11,472 nucleotides of DNA from Clostridia bacterium (GTDB taxonomy: Bacteria; Bacillota; Clostridia; HGM11514), in contig CAAENE010000253.1 of the NCBI GenBank assembly GCA_900757255.1, forward strand, positions 1 to 11,472, in the 5' to 3' direction. Shown here in pieces: positions 1-6,065 of the stretch. Numbering within the stretch: the stretch's first letter is position 1; each line of letters begins with the position of its first letter. A program made the position numbers and the translations under genes. The notes beneath the pieces are model-generated. The model did not search any database. It was not told the origin of the DNA and saw nothing but the letters and a program-made list of their open reading frames with translations.

Positions 1-190
1 CACACATAGAAGCCTTTTTCATATATTCCGCTTCCGCTCAAAACAACTTAGTAAAGAACTGTATGCGTGCGATGCACCTTTCCCATACATAAGTGCAAAC
101 ATAAAAGCCTATTTTAAATCCTGCTTTCTCTCAAAACAACTTAGTAAAGAACTGTATGCATGCGATGCACCTTTCCCATACATAATTTTC
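1..190. repeat. Tandem array of ~93-bp units (left copy)
   Basis: Two and a half copies of a 93-bp unit are visible. The end of one copy lies at 1-27, a full copy at 28-120, and a copy truncated at its 3' side at about 121-190. The landmark CTCAAAACAACTTAGTAAAG recurs at 37 and 130, exactly 93 bp apart. Each unit also carries GTATG, then GTGCGATGCAC (or ATGCGATGCAC), then CATAC, which can fold as a nested hairpin. The array starts before the window. The same unit is found at 10623-10935 in the same orientation. The period is not in the CRISPR range and no unique spacers separate the units. Function is unknown. Confidence 0.85.
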
Positions 191-225
191 CGAACTGCTT
201 TCGAAATCGGGCGGAAGCCATGCCC

Positions 226-303
226 TCAAAGGCGGCCAAAAAGCAAGACCCTCAGCGCCAAACTCCCTCCCCGGAGGGGTCGTTTTAGGGGTCTGGGGGG
301 ACA
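226..303. repeat. G-rich module of the composite repeat (left copy)
   Basis: This stretch follows the 93-bp array and contains GGAGGGGTCGTTTTAGGGGT followed by a run of Gs (273-300). Nearly the same core follows the right array at 10987-11012, preceded in both places by a related GGC(G)GCCA..AA..AGACC..CGC segment. The shared order (array, G-rich module, CTGCTTTTG hairpin) shows that both ends of the window carry the same composite element. It has no protein-coding character that I can recognise. Confidence 0.7.
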
Positions 304-461
304 TGAGATACGCGCTCTGTGACGAGCAGAAGGCGAAGTCAGAGAGCCGCAGCTCAGTTGTTCTTTTTGCGAGGGAGCGTATGCGACAGCGGGAAAAGAA
401 CTTCTTCTGTAAGACCCGCTTTGCTTTTGCTGCTTTTGACCGGTCAAAAGCAGAATATTAC
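304..461. other. Non-coding 3' flank of uxuB with two inverted repeats
   Basis: There is no supportable gene here. Two foldable segments are visible. The first is an 8-bp inverted repeat GTTCTTTT (360-367) / AAAAGAAC (394-401) with a 26-nt loop. The second is a perfect 24-bp palindrome at 430-453, made of CTGCTTTTGACC and its complement. The palindrome begins 9 bp past the uxuB stop, on its 3' side. It has no T-tract in the uxuB direction, so it is not a textbook intrinsic terminator, although it may still protect or end the operon transcript. A matching CTGCTTTTGC/GCAAAAGCAG hairpin lies 3' of the peptidyl-prolyl isomerase gene at the other end of the window. Confidence 0.65.
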
Positions 462-1292
462 TTAAACGCCGGAATAGGCGGCAAACCCGCCGTCAACCGG
501 AATGGTGACGCCGGTGACAAAAGCAGACGCGTTATCATCCAGCAGGAAATTTAACGTGCCGAGCAGATCCTCTGGTTCGCCGAACCGGCCCATAGGCGTA
601 TGGTCAAGAATTTTTTTGGTGCGTGCAGTGGGATTCCCCTGCTCGTCAAAAAGAAGCCCCCGGTTCTGATTGGTGACAAAGAAGCCCGGCGCCATTGCAT
701 TGACGCGGATACCATTTTTCGCAAAATGCACCGCAAGCCACTGTGTAAAATTGACGATTGCCGCTTTCGCGCCGGAATAGGCGGGAATCTTGGTGAGAGG
801 CCGGTAGGCGTTCATGGACGCAATATTTAAAATCGTGCCCTTGCCGAGCATGTCAGGGGCAAATACCTGGGTTGGAAGAAGCGTTCCCAAAAAGTTCAGG
901 TTGAATACAAATCCGACATTTTCCGGTTCCAAATCAAAAAACGAAATGACGTCCTGCGCCTCGATATCCCCCTCTTCAAAATATTCCTTCGTGGTGGTCG
1001 CCTTGGGATGGTTCCCGCCGGCGCCGTTGATCAAAATATCACATTTTCCAAAATCTGCAAGAATCTGTTCATGCGCCTTTTGCAGGCTTTCCTTTTGAAG
1101 AACGTTGGCTTCATACCCTTTCGCACAGCCGCCCGTCTGTGTAATTTCGTCTGCGGCCGCCTGCGCCGCGTTCACGTTGAGGTCAAGGAGTGCAACTTTA
1201 GCGCCCTGTTTCGCCGCCTCTTTGGCAAACATGGAGCACAGCACACCGCCCGCGCCTGTCACAACGATCACTTTATCTTTTAAACTGCTCAT
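462..1292 (-). CDS. uxuB: SDR-family D-mannonate oxidoreductase (fructuronate reductase)
   Basis: This 276-residue short-chain dehydrogenase/reductase probably interconverts D-fructuronate and D-mannonate with NAD(P)H in the cytoplasm, the second step of glucuronate catabolism. The Rossmann motif is TGAGGVLC at 12-19, a variant of TGxxxGxG that I associate with the Gram-positive YjmF/UxuB-type SDRs. NGAGG lies at 89-93, and the catalytic set is Ser159, Tyr172 and Lys176 (YSGAK). The C-terminal PVDGGF is the usual SDR ending. It is unrelated in fold to the long-chain UxuB of enterics. The start codon follows the uxuA stop with no gap (TAAATG), and its SD (GGAGGAG) lies inside the last uxuA codons, so translational coupling is likely. 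The reaction is assigned from family plus its place next to uxuA and uxaC; sequence alone would only support an SDR oxidoreductase. Confidence 0.88.
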   Translation of the reverse strand: MSSLKDKVIVVTGAGGVLCSMFAKEAAKQGAKVALLDLNVNAAQAAADEITQTGGCAKGYEANVLQKESLQKAHEQILADFGKCDILINGAGGNHPKATTTKEYFEEGDIEAQDVISFFDLEPENVGFVFNLNFLGTLLPTQVFAPDMLGKGTILNIASMNAYRPLTKIPAYSGAKAAIVNFTQWLAVHFAKNGIRVNAMAPGFFVTNQNRGLLFDEQGNPTARTKKILDHTPMGRFGEPEDLLGTLNFLLDDNASAFVTGVTIPVDGGFAAYSGV

Positions 1293-2336
1293 TTATTTCT
1301 CCTCCAATGTCTTTTCGATCCCTTCAAACAAACCGGTGAGATAGGTCGCGCCAAGGGCGCGGTCGTACAGGCCATAGCCGTACCGTCCGGTCTCACCCCA
1401 AATCATACGCCCATGGTCGGGACGGACATACCCGTCAAATCCGGTTTCTACCAGCGCTTTGACAATTTCATACATATTCAGTGAACCGCACTCGGTCGGA
1501 TGCCCGACTTCATAGAAATCCTTATCACCGGTCCACTGGATATTGCGCAGATGAGCAAAATGGATTCTGCCCTTGAATTCGCGAATCATGGCCGGCAGAT
1601 CGTTGAACCGGCCTGCGCCTAAGGAACCGGTACAGAAGGTGAGCCCATTTTCCGGCTCGTCAACGATTTTTAAAAACCGTTTTAGATTCGCCTCATTCGT
1701 AATGATCCTGGGCAGGCCGAACAGCCCCCACGGCGGATCATCCGGATGGATCGCCATCAAAACGCCGGCCTTTTTTGCGGTTGGGATTACCTTGTGCAAA
1801 AAGACGGACAGGTTTTCCCACAGTCTTTCCTCGTCAATTTTCTGATATTCTAATAATAGTGCGCGCAGCTCTTCCTTCGAATAGCTCTCATCCCAGCCGG
1901 GCAGGGAAAGCTCGCTCTTGAGCGGGTCCATGGCAAGTACCTGTTCGTCAACATAGGCCAGAGAATTGCAGCCGTCCGGATGCTGCTTTTCAAGCTCGCT
2001 GCGGAGCCAGTCGAACACCGGCATAAAATTATAGCAGATACATTTAACGCCATGCTTTCCAAGCAGGCGGACATTCTCGCAGTAGTTTTCAATCAGCCGG
2101 TCACAGTCCTTGCCCAGCTTGATATTTTCGTGCACCGGCACGCTTTCCACAACCTCAAAGGAAAGACCGGCCTGTTCGATTTTTTCCTTGAGTGCAACGA
2201 TTTTTTCCTCCGGCCAGACCTCCCCGACCGGAACATCATAAATTGCCGATACGATCCCCTGCATTTGCGGGATCTGCCGGATCTCTTTTAGGGTAACAGG
2301 GTCGGGATCCCCATACCACCGAAAGGTCATTTTCAT
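1293..2336 (-). CDS. uxuA: Mannonate dehydratase
   Basis: It dehydrates D-mannonate to 2-keto-3-deoxy-D-gluconate, a cytoplasmic Mn2+/Fe2+-dependent step. The 347-residue length fits the shorter Gram-positive UxuA. Family hallmarks are FRWYGDPDPV at the N-terminus, AIHPDDPPWGLFGLPRI around His197, FCTGSLGAG with Cys235, HFAHLRN with His262, and RPDHGR with Asp307. The His/Cys/His/Asp set matches the metal ligands known for this enzyme. Three ATGs are available at 2342, 2336 and 2330. I chose 2336 because AGGGAG (2345-2350) is then 8 nt upstream, whereas the 2342 ATG would be only 2 nt from it. The gene lies 29 bp downstream of the epimerase-like gene and abuts uxuB directly, so it is the middle of a tight operon. 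Confidence 0.95.
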   Translation of the reverse strand: MKMTFRWYGDPDPVTLKEIRQIPQMQGIVSAIYDVPVGEVWPEEKIVALKEKIEQAGLSFEVVESVPVHENIKLGKDCDRLIENYCENVRLLGKHGVKCICYNFMPVFDWLRSELEKQHPDGCNSLAYVDEQVLAMDPLKSELSLPGWDESYSKEELRALLLEYQKIDEERLWENLSVFLHKVIPTAKKAGVLMAIHPDDPPWGLFGLPRIITNEANLKRFLKIVDEPENGLTFCTGSLGAGRFNDLPAMIREFKGRIHFAHLRNIQWTGDKDFYEVGHPTECGSLNMYEIVKALVETGFDGYVRPDHGRMIWGETGRYGYGLYDRALGATYLTGLFEGIEKTLEEK

Positions 2337-2344
2337 AAGCATAA

Positions 2345-2350
2345 CTCCCT
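2345..2350 (-). promoter_or_regulatory. RBS that decides the uxuA start
   Basis: On the minus strand this reads AGGGAG, 8 nt before the ATG at 2336 and only 2 nt before the ATG at 2342. The spacing favours a 347-residue UxuA beginning MKMTFRW. Confidence 0.65.
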
Positions 2351-2365
2351 TTTTGTTCTGATTGA

Positions 2366-3133
2366 TTAACCAAAATTCTTCATTAAATAGTCAATACTGA
2401 TTTTCATGCTGTCCAGCGGGCAGCCGTCGCAGTAATCCTGTTCAACGACCATGAACCCGCCGGGATTAGTTTTCTGATAGGTTTCGATAATGTTTTTCCA
2501 ATTCAGAGTACCCTGTCCGATTTCACACATGGTAAAATTGTTCCTGTCAACCATCTTGTGGTCTTTAAGGTGCAGCAGAGGCAGGCGGCCGGTTAACTTT
2601 TCGATATATTCACAGACATCCACGCCGCCGACCTGTGCCCAATAAGTGTCATAGCAGAAGGTAAAATTATCCGCGCCGCGGCTCTCCTCTATCATGATAT
2701 CAAATTGTGTTTTGCCGTCATATTTGATGAATTCAAACGCATGGTTGTGATAGGTGAACTTTATGTTGTACGGTTTCATCTTTTCGGAAATGCCAACCAG
2801 ATGTTCGGTCAGTTTTTTAACGCCGTCGGCAGTCTGTTCGAATTTATCGCCCCCGGCACCACCCACACCGCAGGTGGGTGCGCCGAGCGCGGAATATTCT
2901 TCCATTACTGTTTCAAATTCCTGCTCGAACCGGTCAATTGATACATGCGCTCCGACAACCTTCAGGTCAAGTTTTTCAGATAATTCCTTGATTTGCTGGA
3001 TATCCAGGTATTTCATACCCGATACCTGAACCGATTTGTAGCCCATTTCTGCTACCTTGGTAAATGTTTTTTCCACGTCCTCCTTTGTTGTCAGAAGGTC
3101 CCGCAAGGTGTAAAGCTGTGCACCAAACTCCAT
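2366..3133 (-). CDS. Sugar phosphate isomerase/epimerase-like TIM-barrel protein
   Basis: This 255-residue cytoplasmic protein belongs to the xylose-isomerase-like TIM-barrel (AP endonuclease family 2) superfamily. Visible signatures are GAQLYTLRD at the N-terminus, VVGAHVS at 59-65, TYHNHAFEF at 127-135, YDTYW at 161-165, LLHLKDH at 186-192, EIGQGTLNWK at 204-213 and VVEQD at 229-233. Asp162, His188 and Glu231 are plausible divalent-metal ligands by analogy with IolE/IolI-type proteins. The substrate cannot be read from the sequence. Its place between uxaC and uxuA implies a hexuronate, aldonate or keto-sugar substrate. Start choice: the ATG at 3133 has GAGG 9 nt upstream, while the ATG at 3142, three codons earlier, directly abuts that SD. 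No gene symbol is justified. Confidence 0.85.
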   Translation of the reverse strand: MEFGAQLYTLRDLLTTKEDVEKTFTKVAEMGYKSVQVSGMKYLDIQQIKELSEKLDLKVVGAHVSIDRFEQEFETVMEEYSALGAPTCGVGGAGGDKFEQTADGVKKLTEHLVGISEKMKPYNIKFTYHNHAFEFIKYDGKTQFDIMIEESRGADNFTFCYDTYWAQVGGVDVCEYIEKLTGRLPLLHLKDHKMVDRNNFTMCEIGQGTLNWKNIIETYQKTNPGGFMVVEQDYCDGCPLDSMKISIDYLMKNFG

Positions 3134-3142
3134 TTCTTTCAT

Positions 3143-3350
3143 CCTCTCTTCTTCTCAATTGCCGTTATATGCGGCTTTTTATAACAAGATTCCATTAAGA
3201 GCTTTTGTGCTTAACGCACAAAAGCTTCCAAAATGGCGTTTCAACCTCGCGAAGCGGGGGATATATGCCCGCCGCCCGGCTCTATGAAGCAGAACCCGCC
3301 TTCTCGCGAGGCGGGGGAGGGTCTGATCCCTTGGTCACATCTTAGCGAGG
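3143..3350. other. Structured spacer between uxaC and the epimerase-like gene
   Basis: This 208-bp gap inside the uxa/uxu cluster contains two strong foldable segments. The first is a perfect 11-bp hairpin, AGCTTTTGTGC (3200-3210) / GCACAAAAGCT (3216-3226), with loop TTAAC. The second is a larger inverted repeat with CCTCGCGA (3245-3252) pairing to TCGCGAGG (3304-3311), extended imperfectly by GCGGG and CCCGCC on the inner sides, around a roughly 40-nt GC-rich interior. Neither has a T-run in the direction of transcription, so I do not call a terminator. The segment may be a dispersed intergenic repeat or an mRNA processing or stability element. I see no ORF in it, and no convincing promoter. 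Confidence 0.6.
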
Positions 3351-4739
3351 TTACACAATACCAAAATAATGCTTTGCGTTATAATAACAGACACCCTCAA
3401 TCAGCCCCTTCACATATTCGTCATCATCGGGAATTTCGCCCTTGTCCATCCAGGTGCCGATCAGATTGCACAAAATACGCCGGAAATAATCGTGCCGCCC
3501 ATAGGAGGAAAAGCTTCTGCTGTCGGTCAGCATACCGATAAACTGCCCAAGCGCGCCGGTTTCAGCAACGATATTGAGCTGTTCCTCGATACCGCGCTTA
3601 TGGTCGCAGAACCACCATGCGCTGCCCAGCTGGATTTTACCGGCTGTTCCGCCCTGGAAGTTGCCGCCCATAGTCGCCATAACATAATAATTGGACGGGT
3701 TCAGGGTATACAGGATCGTCTTTGGAAGCGCGTCGTTTTGGTCGAGCCAGTCGAGCAGCCGGCCGATGATGTTTGCCGGAATGACTTCCCCGACCGAATC
3801 AATTCCGCTGTCCGGCCCAAGCTGCTCAAAAATACGGCTGTTTTGATTGCGGATCACCGCAGTGTGTACCTGCATAGCCATATCATATTTGACATATTGT
3901 TTTCCCAACACCAGCATCAGGTAAGACATGAACTGCGCCCTCTCGCCGGCATCGGCTGTACCGCCGGCCAGAACCTTTTCAAATGCGGCTTTTGCCTGCT
4001 CAAAGTCACCCAGAACGTTCGGCAGCTCGCTCATGCCATGGTCGGCAATTTTACAGCCGTGCGCCCGAAAGTCGAAAAGGCGCTGTTCCACCGCCTGCAA
4101 AAAATCCTCAAAGGAGCTAATTTGAACGCCGGCTGTATTCCCCAGCCCTTTTATGTAATCCGGATAATCCTTTGTCCAAAGGTCAGCCATTTTATCCGGC
4201 CGGAAGGTTGGCGTAACCTGCGTGTGAAAGCTTTTGTCCGCCGCCAGCTGTTCATGATAGACAAGACTGTCCTTCGGGTCGTCGGTCGTTGCGATAAATT
4301 CGACCCGGCTCATTTCAATCAGCTTACGCGGGGAATATTTTTCTTTGCGGATGATTTCATTGGCCCGCTCATAAATAGATTCCGCTGTTTTTGCGCTCAA
4401 TGCATCACGTATACCGAAATATTTTCTCAATTCGATATGTGCCCAATGGTATACCGGGTTTCCAATACACAGCGGCATGATTTCCGCAAATTTCAAAAAT
4501 TTTTCCCGATAGTTTTTACCGCCTGTGACATACTCTTCCGGAACGCCGTTTGCGCGCATCAGCCGCCATTTATAATGGTCGGCAGCCATCCACATCTCGC
4601 CAATATCCGAAAACGGTTTATCCTCCACGATTTCGTTGGGCGGCAGATGGCAGTGATAATCAATCACCGGCAGGTCTTTAGCATATTTTTCATACAGCCT
4701 GTACCCGGTCTGATTGGTAATAAAAATGGTATCCTTCAT
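3351..4739 (-). CDS. uxaC: Glucuronate isomerase
   Basis: It isomerises D-glucuronate to D-fructuronate (and often D-galacturonate to D-tagaturonate), the entry step of cytoplasmic hexuronate catabolism. The 462-residue length is normal for UxaC, an amidohydrolase-superfamily member. The HxH metal motif is His29-Cys-His31 within VIDYHCHLPP. Other family landmarks are ATTDDPKDSL at 150-159, and TDSRSFSSYGRHDYFRRILC near the C-terminus. The frame stays open upstream to an ATG at 4802, but the start at 4739 is preceded by AGGAGG at 7-nt spacing and begins MKDTIF, as expected for the family; the extra 21 residues look unrelated. It is first in the minus-strand cluster and divergent from an AraC-type regulator. 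No galacturonate-branch genes (uxaA, uxaB) are nearby, which points to glucuronate as the main substrate. Confidence 0.96.
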   Translation of the reverse strand: MKDTIFITNQTGYRLYEKYAKDLPVIDYHCHLPPNEIVEDKPFSDIGEMWMAADHYKWRLMRANGVPEEYVTGGKNYREKFLKFAEIMPLCIGNPVYHWAHIELRKYFGIRDALSAKTAESIYERANEIIRKEKYSPRKLIEMSRVEFIATTDDPKDSLVYHEQLAADKSFHTQVTPTFRPDKMADLWTKDYPDYIKGLGNTAGVQISSFEDFLQAVEQRLFDFRAHGCKIADHGMSELPNVLGDFEQAKAAFEKVLAGGTADAGERAQFMSYLMLVLGKQYVKYDMAMQVHTAVIRNQNSRIFEQLGPDSGIDSVGEVIPANIIGRLLDWLDQNDALPKTILYTLNPSNYYVMATMGGNFQGGTAGKIQLGSAWWFCDHKRGIEEQLNIVAETGALGQFIGMLTDSRSFSSYGRHDYFRRILCNLIGTWMDKGEIPDDDEYVKGLIEGVCYYNAKHYFGIV

Positions 4740-4745
4740 CAAAGT

Positions 4746-4753
4746 CCTCCTCT
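4746..4753 (-). promoter_or_regulatory. RBS that decides the uxaC start
   Basis: On the minus strand this reads GAGGAGGA, with the AGGAGG core 7 nt before the ATG at 4739. It rules out the upstream in-frame ATG at 4802 as the main start. Confidence 0.75.
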
Positions 4754-4864
4754 CCTTGAACAGCCGTTTATCTGCCTGCAAAAAGCTTTCGCGGCGTATC
4801 AAGAGCCGCCGGCATATATCGGCCTTCGCATTTATGCTATCATCATACCAGAACAGAAAAAAAT

Positions 4865-4874
4865 TACAATTGTA
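4865..4874. promoter_or_regulatory. Palindromic operator candidate at the uxaC -10
   Basis: TACAATTGTA is a perfect 10-bp palindrome covering the predicted uxaC -10. It shares the half-site TACAA with the inverted repeat at 4912-4928. A repressor bound here would block uxaC. Confidence 0.35.
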
Positions 4875-4896
4875 TATCCTGCAAAAAGCATTGCAA
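4869..4896 (-). promoter_or_regulatory. Predicted uxaC promoter
   Basis: Read on the minus strand, the -35 is TTGCAA (4896-4891), then 16 bp, then the -10 TACAAT (4874-4869). Transcription would start near 4862 and leave a leader of about 120 nt before uxaC. The -10 lies within a 10-bp perfect palindrome, TACAATTGTA (4865-4874). The -35 is the same self-complementary hexamer used by the opposite promoter. Confidence 0.5.
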
Positions 4897-4919
4897 ATAT
4901 TGCCCTGCTGTGATACAAT
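4891..4919 (+). promoter_or_regulatory. Predicted promoter of the AraC-family regulator
   Basis: The -35 is TTGCAA (4891-4896), the spacer is 17 bp, and the -10 is TACAAT (4914-4919) preceded by TGA, which gives an extended -10 (TGATACAAT). The start would be near 4926, giving a leader of about 28 nt that contains the GAGGA ribosome binding site at 4943-4947. Confidence 0.65.
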
Positions 4920-4928
4920 GCTTGTATC
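4912..4928. promoter_or_regulatory. Inverted repeat over the regulator promoter
   Basis: GATACAA-TGC-TTGTATC is a perfect 7-bp inverted repeat with a 3-bp centre. It overlaps the -10 and the predicted transcription start of the AraC-family gene. Its centre is about 50 bp from the centre of the TACAATTGTA palindrome at uxaC, so one dimeric regulator could control both directions. AraC-type proteins usually prefer direct repeats, so the bound protein could be another regulator. Confidence 0.45.
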
Positions 4929-4953
4929 AAAAACAAAAAGTTGAGGAATTTGA

Positions 4954-5799
4954 ATGAACGCATTGTGTGAAATTTCAGGCAGCGGCTATTATTACCATCA
5001 CAGTATCGACGAGCGGATCAACCAGGCGGATTTCCGTCTTCATACCCATGCGTCGGAATACGAAATATTCTTCTTTTTGGACGGCGCCGGCAGCTATGTG
5101 GTAGAAGGCAACAAATACCCGCTCAAGCCCTATAATATGTTTATCGTGCGTCCCGATGAATTTCACCGCGCAGTCATTACCGAAGGGCCGGCCTATGAAA
5201 GAAAGGTCATTCATTTTAACGAAACCCTGCTGAGCACTATCGACCCAAAAGGGCAATTGCTGACTCCTTTTAATGACCGTAAGCTTGGCCTGCACAATGT
5301 GCTGGACTGTGAGTTTGTGACCAATTCCCAGCTGATGCCGCTTTTTCAAATGCTGGACCATTGCAGCCGTGACCCGTATCTGGAACGGATGGAATTTATC
5401 GGGCTGCTGTCCCAGATATTGATTCAAATCAAAAAGAACAGCGATACTTTAGGCGACGCGGGCAGCGGTGAAAGCGTCATCCCAAAGGTCATCTCTTTTA
5501 TCGACCAGGAGCTGACCAGCAATCTGTCGCTGGATTTTTTGTCCAAAGAGTTCTATCTCAGCAAATTTTATCTGAACCGGCTGTTCAAAAATGCGACCGG
5601 CTCTACACTGGGCAACTATATCCTGAAAAAAAGGCTGCTCATGGCGCGGCGGCTAATTTTAGGCGGCGTACCGCCGACCGAGGCCTGCGAAAGAAGCGGG
5701 TTCCATGACTACTCCGCCTTTTACCGGAGCTTTGCTAAATATTTCGATTGTTCTCCCATGAACATTAAGGATCATCCCGGCAATACCATCACCTTATAA
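4954..5799 (+). CDS. AraC-family transcriptional regulator of the glucuronate cluster
   Basis: This is a 281-residue cytoplasmic DNA-binding regulator. The N-terminal part (about 27-95) is an AraC-type cupin sensor: FRLHTHASEYEIFFFLDGAGSYVVEG followed by PLKPYNMFIVRPDEFHR, the usual strand pattern of the ligand pocket. The C-terminal part (about 175-275) is the double helix-turn-helix domain, with LSLDFLSKEFYLSKFYLNRLFK as the first HTH and RRLILGGVPPTEACERSGFHDYSAFYRSFAKYFDCSP as the second, including the conserved GF.DYS.F.R.FK-like segment. The ATG has GAGG 7 nt upstream. It is divergent from uxaC with a 214-bp intergenic region, the arrangement expected for the local regulator of the uxa/uxu genes. 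Glucuronate or a pathway intermediate is the likely effector; that is inference from position. No terminator is evident after the stop. Confidence 0.9.
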   Translation: MNALCEISGSGYYYHHSIDERINQADFRLHTHASEYEIFFFLDGAGSYVVEGNKYPLKPYNMFIVRPDEFHRAVITEGPAYERKVIHFNETLLSTIDPKGQLLTPFNDRKLGLHNVLDCEFVTNSQLMPLFQMLDHCSRDPYLERMEFIGLLSQILIQIKKNSDTLGDAGSGESVIPKVISFIDQELTSNLSLDFLSKEFYLSKFYLNRLFKNATGSTLGNYILKKRLLMARRLILGGVPPTEACERSGFHDYSAFYRSFAKYFDCSPMNIKDHPGNTITL

Positions 5800-5917
5800 A
5801 AAAAGAGAAAACTTCCAAATTGTACTCCTTTCCTATAATACATTTTCTGTTTTGTAGTGGTTTGTTTTAAAAAATCGTCTATCATTTGTGATTTCTCTAC
5901 AATCTTGCCTATAGACC

Positions 5918-5946
5918 TTGAAAAATCAGTATATTTAGTGTATAAT
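5918..5946 (+). promoter_or_regulatory. Strong sigma-A-type promoter of the SLH surface protein
   Basis: The -35 is TTGAAA (5918-5923), the spacer is 17 bp, and the -10 is a consensus TATAAT (5941-5946). Transcription would start near 5953, giving a leader of about 110 nt before the ATG at 6065. A near-consensus promoter fits an abundant surface protein. Confidence 0.75.
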
Positions 5947-5999
5947 AAAAAAGGCTTTTATCTAATCCATGATTTCCCAAAATAATATAATTGAAATCA

Positions 6000-6065
6000 A
6001 TGGAGGTGAATGAAACGAGCCAAAAAACACTACACACTAAATTATCTAGAAGGAGGATTCACTAA
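6000..6065 (+). other. Possible 21-codon upstream ORF in the SLH-gene leader
   Basis: ATG at 6000, or GTG at 6006 in the same frame, opens a short reading frame. Its stop codon (6063-6065) overlaps the ATG of the SLH gene as TAATG. The peptide would be MEVNETSQKTLHTKLSRRRI plus H. It contains the AGGAGG of the main gene. A perfect-looking SD, GGAGGTGA (6002-6009), sits inside it rather than upstream, so initiation at 6000 has little support. It is more likely a non-coding leader or a stand-by ribosome site. Confidence 0.2.
6051..6056 (+). promoter_or_regulatory. RBS of the SLH surface protein
   Basis: A consensus AGGAGG lies 8 nt before the ATG at 6065. It fixes the start just ahead of the signal peptide. 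Confidence 0.85.

Larger units (their letters stand above)
5800..6064. other. Intergenic region with SLH-gene leader
   Basis: There is no gene longer than about 20 codons here. Besides the promoter at 5918-5946, there are small inverted repeats just upstream of it: TTGTAG (5852-5857) / CTACAA (5897-5902), GTCTAT (5877-5882) / ATAGAC (5911-5916), and ATCA/TGAT around 5881-5892. Any of these could be a regulator site, but none is strong. The leader has two SD-like sequences, GGAGGTGA at 6002-6009 and AGGAGG at 6051-6056. Confidence 0.5.

Noticed and set aside
1..190. CRISPR array
   Set aside because: Whole 93-bp units repeat without unique spacers, and no cas genes are nearby.
226..554. Small frames on both strands in the left flank
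   Set aside because: They fall in repeat DNA or antisense to the end of uxuB, with low-complexity basic peptides and no SD.
3161..3180. Small hairpin plus five Ts on the plus strand
   Set aside because: The stem is only 4 bp and no plus-strand gene lies upstream for it to terminate.
4740..4802. N-terminal extension of uxaC to the ATG at 4802
   Set aside because: There is no SD at that start, the extra residues are unlike the family, and a consensus SD sits before the ATG at 4739.
3369..4913. Open frame of 514 codons on the plus strand
   Set aside because: It is antisense to uxaC, which has clear family motifs, a good SD and the right length. The plus-strand product has no recognisable domain or SD.
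4975..5427. 150-codon minus-strand frame
   Set aside because: It is a shadow of the AraC-family gene on the other strand and has no domain signature.
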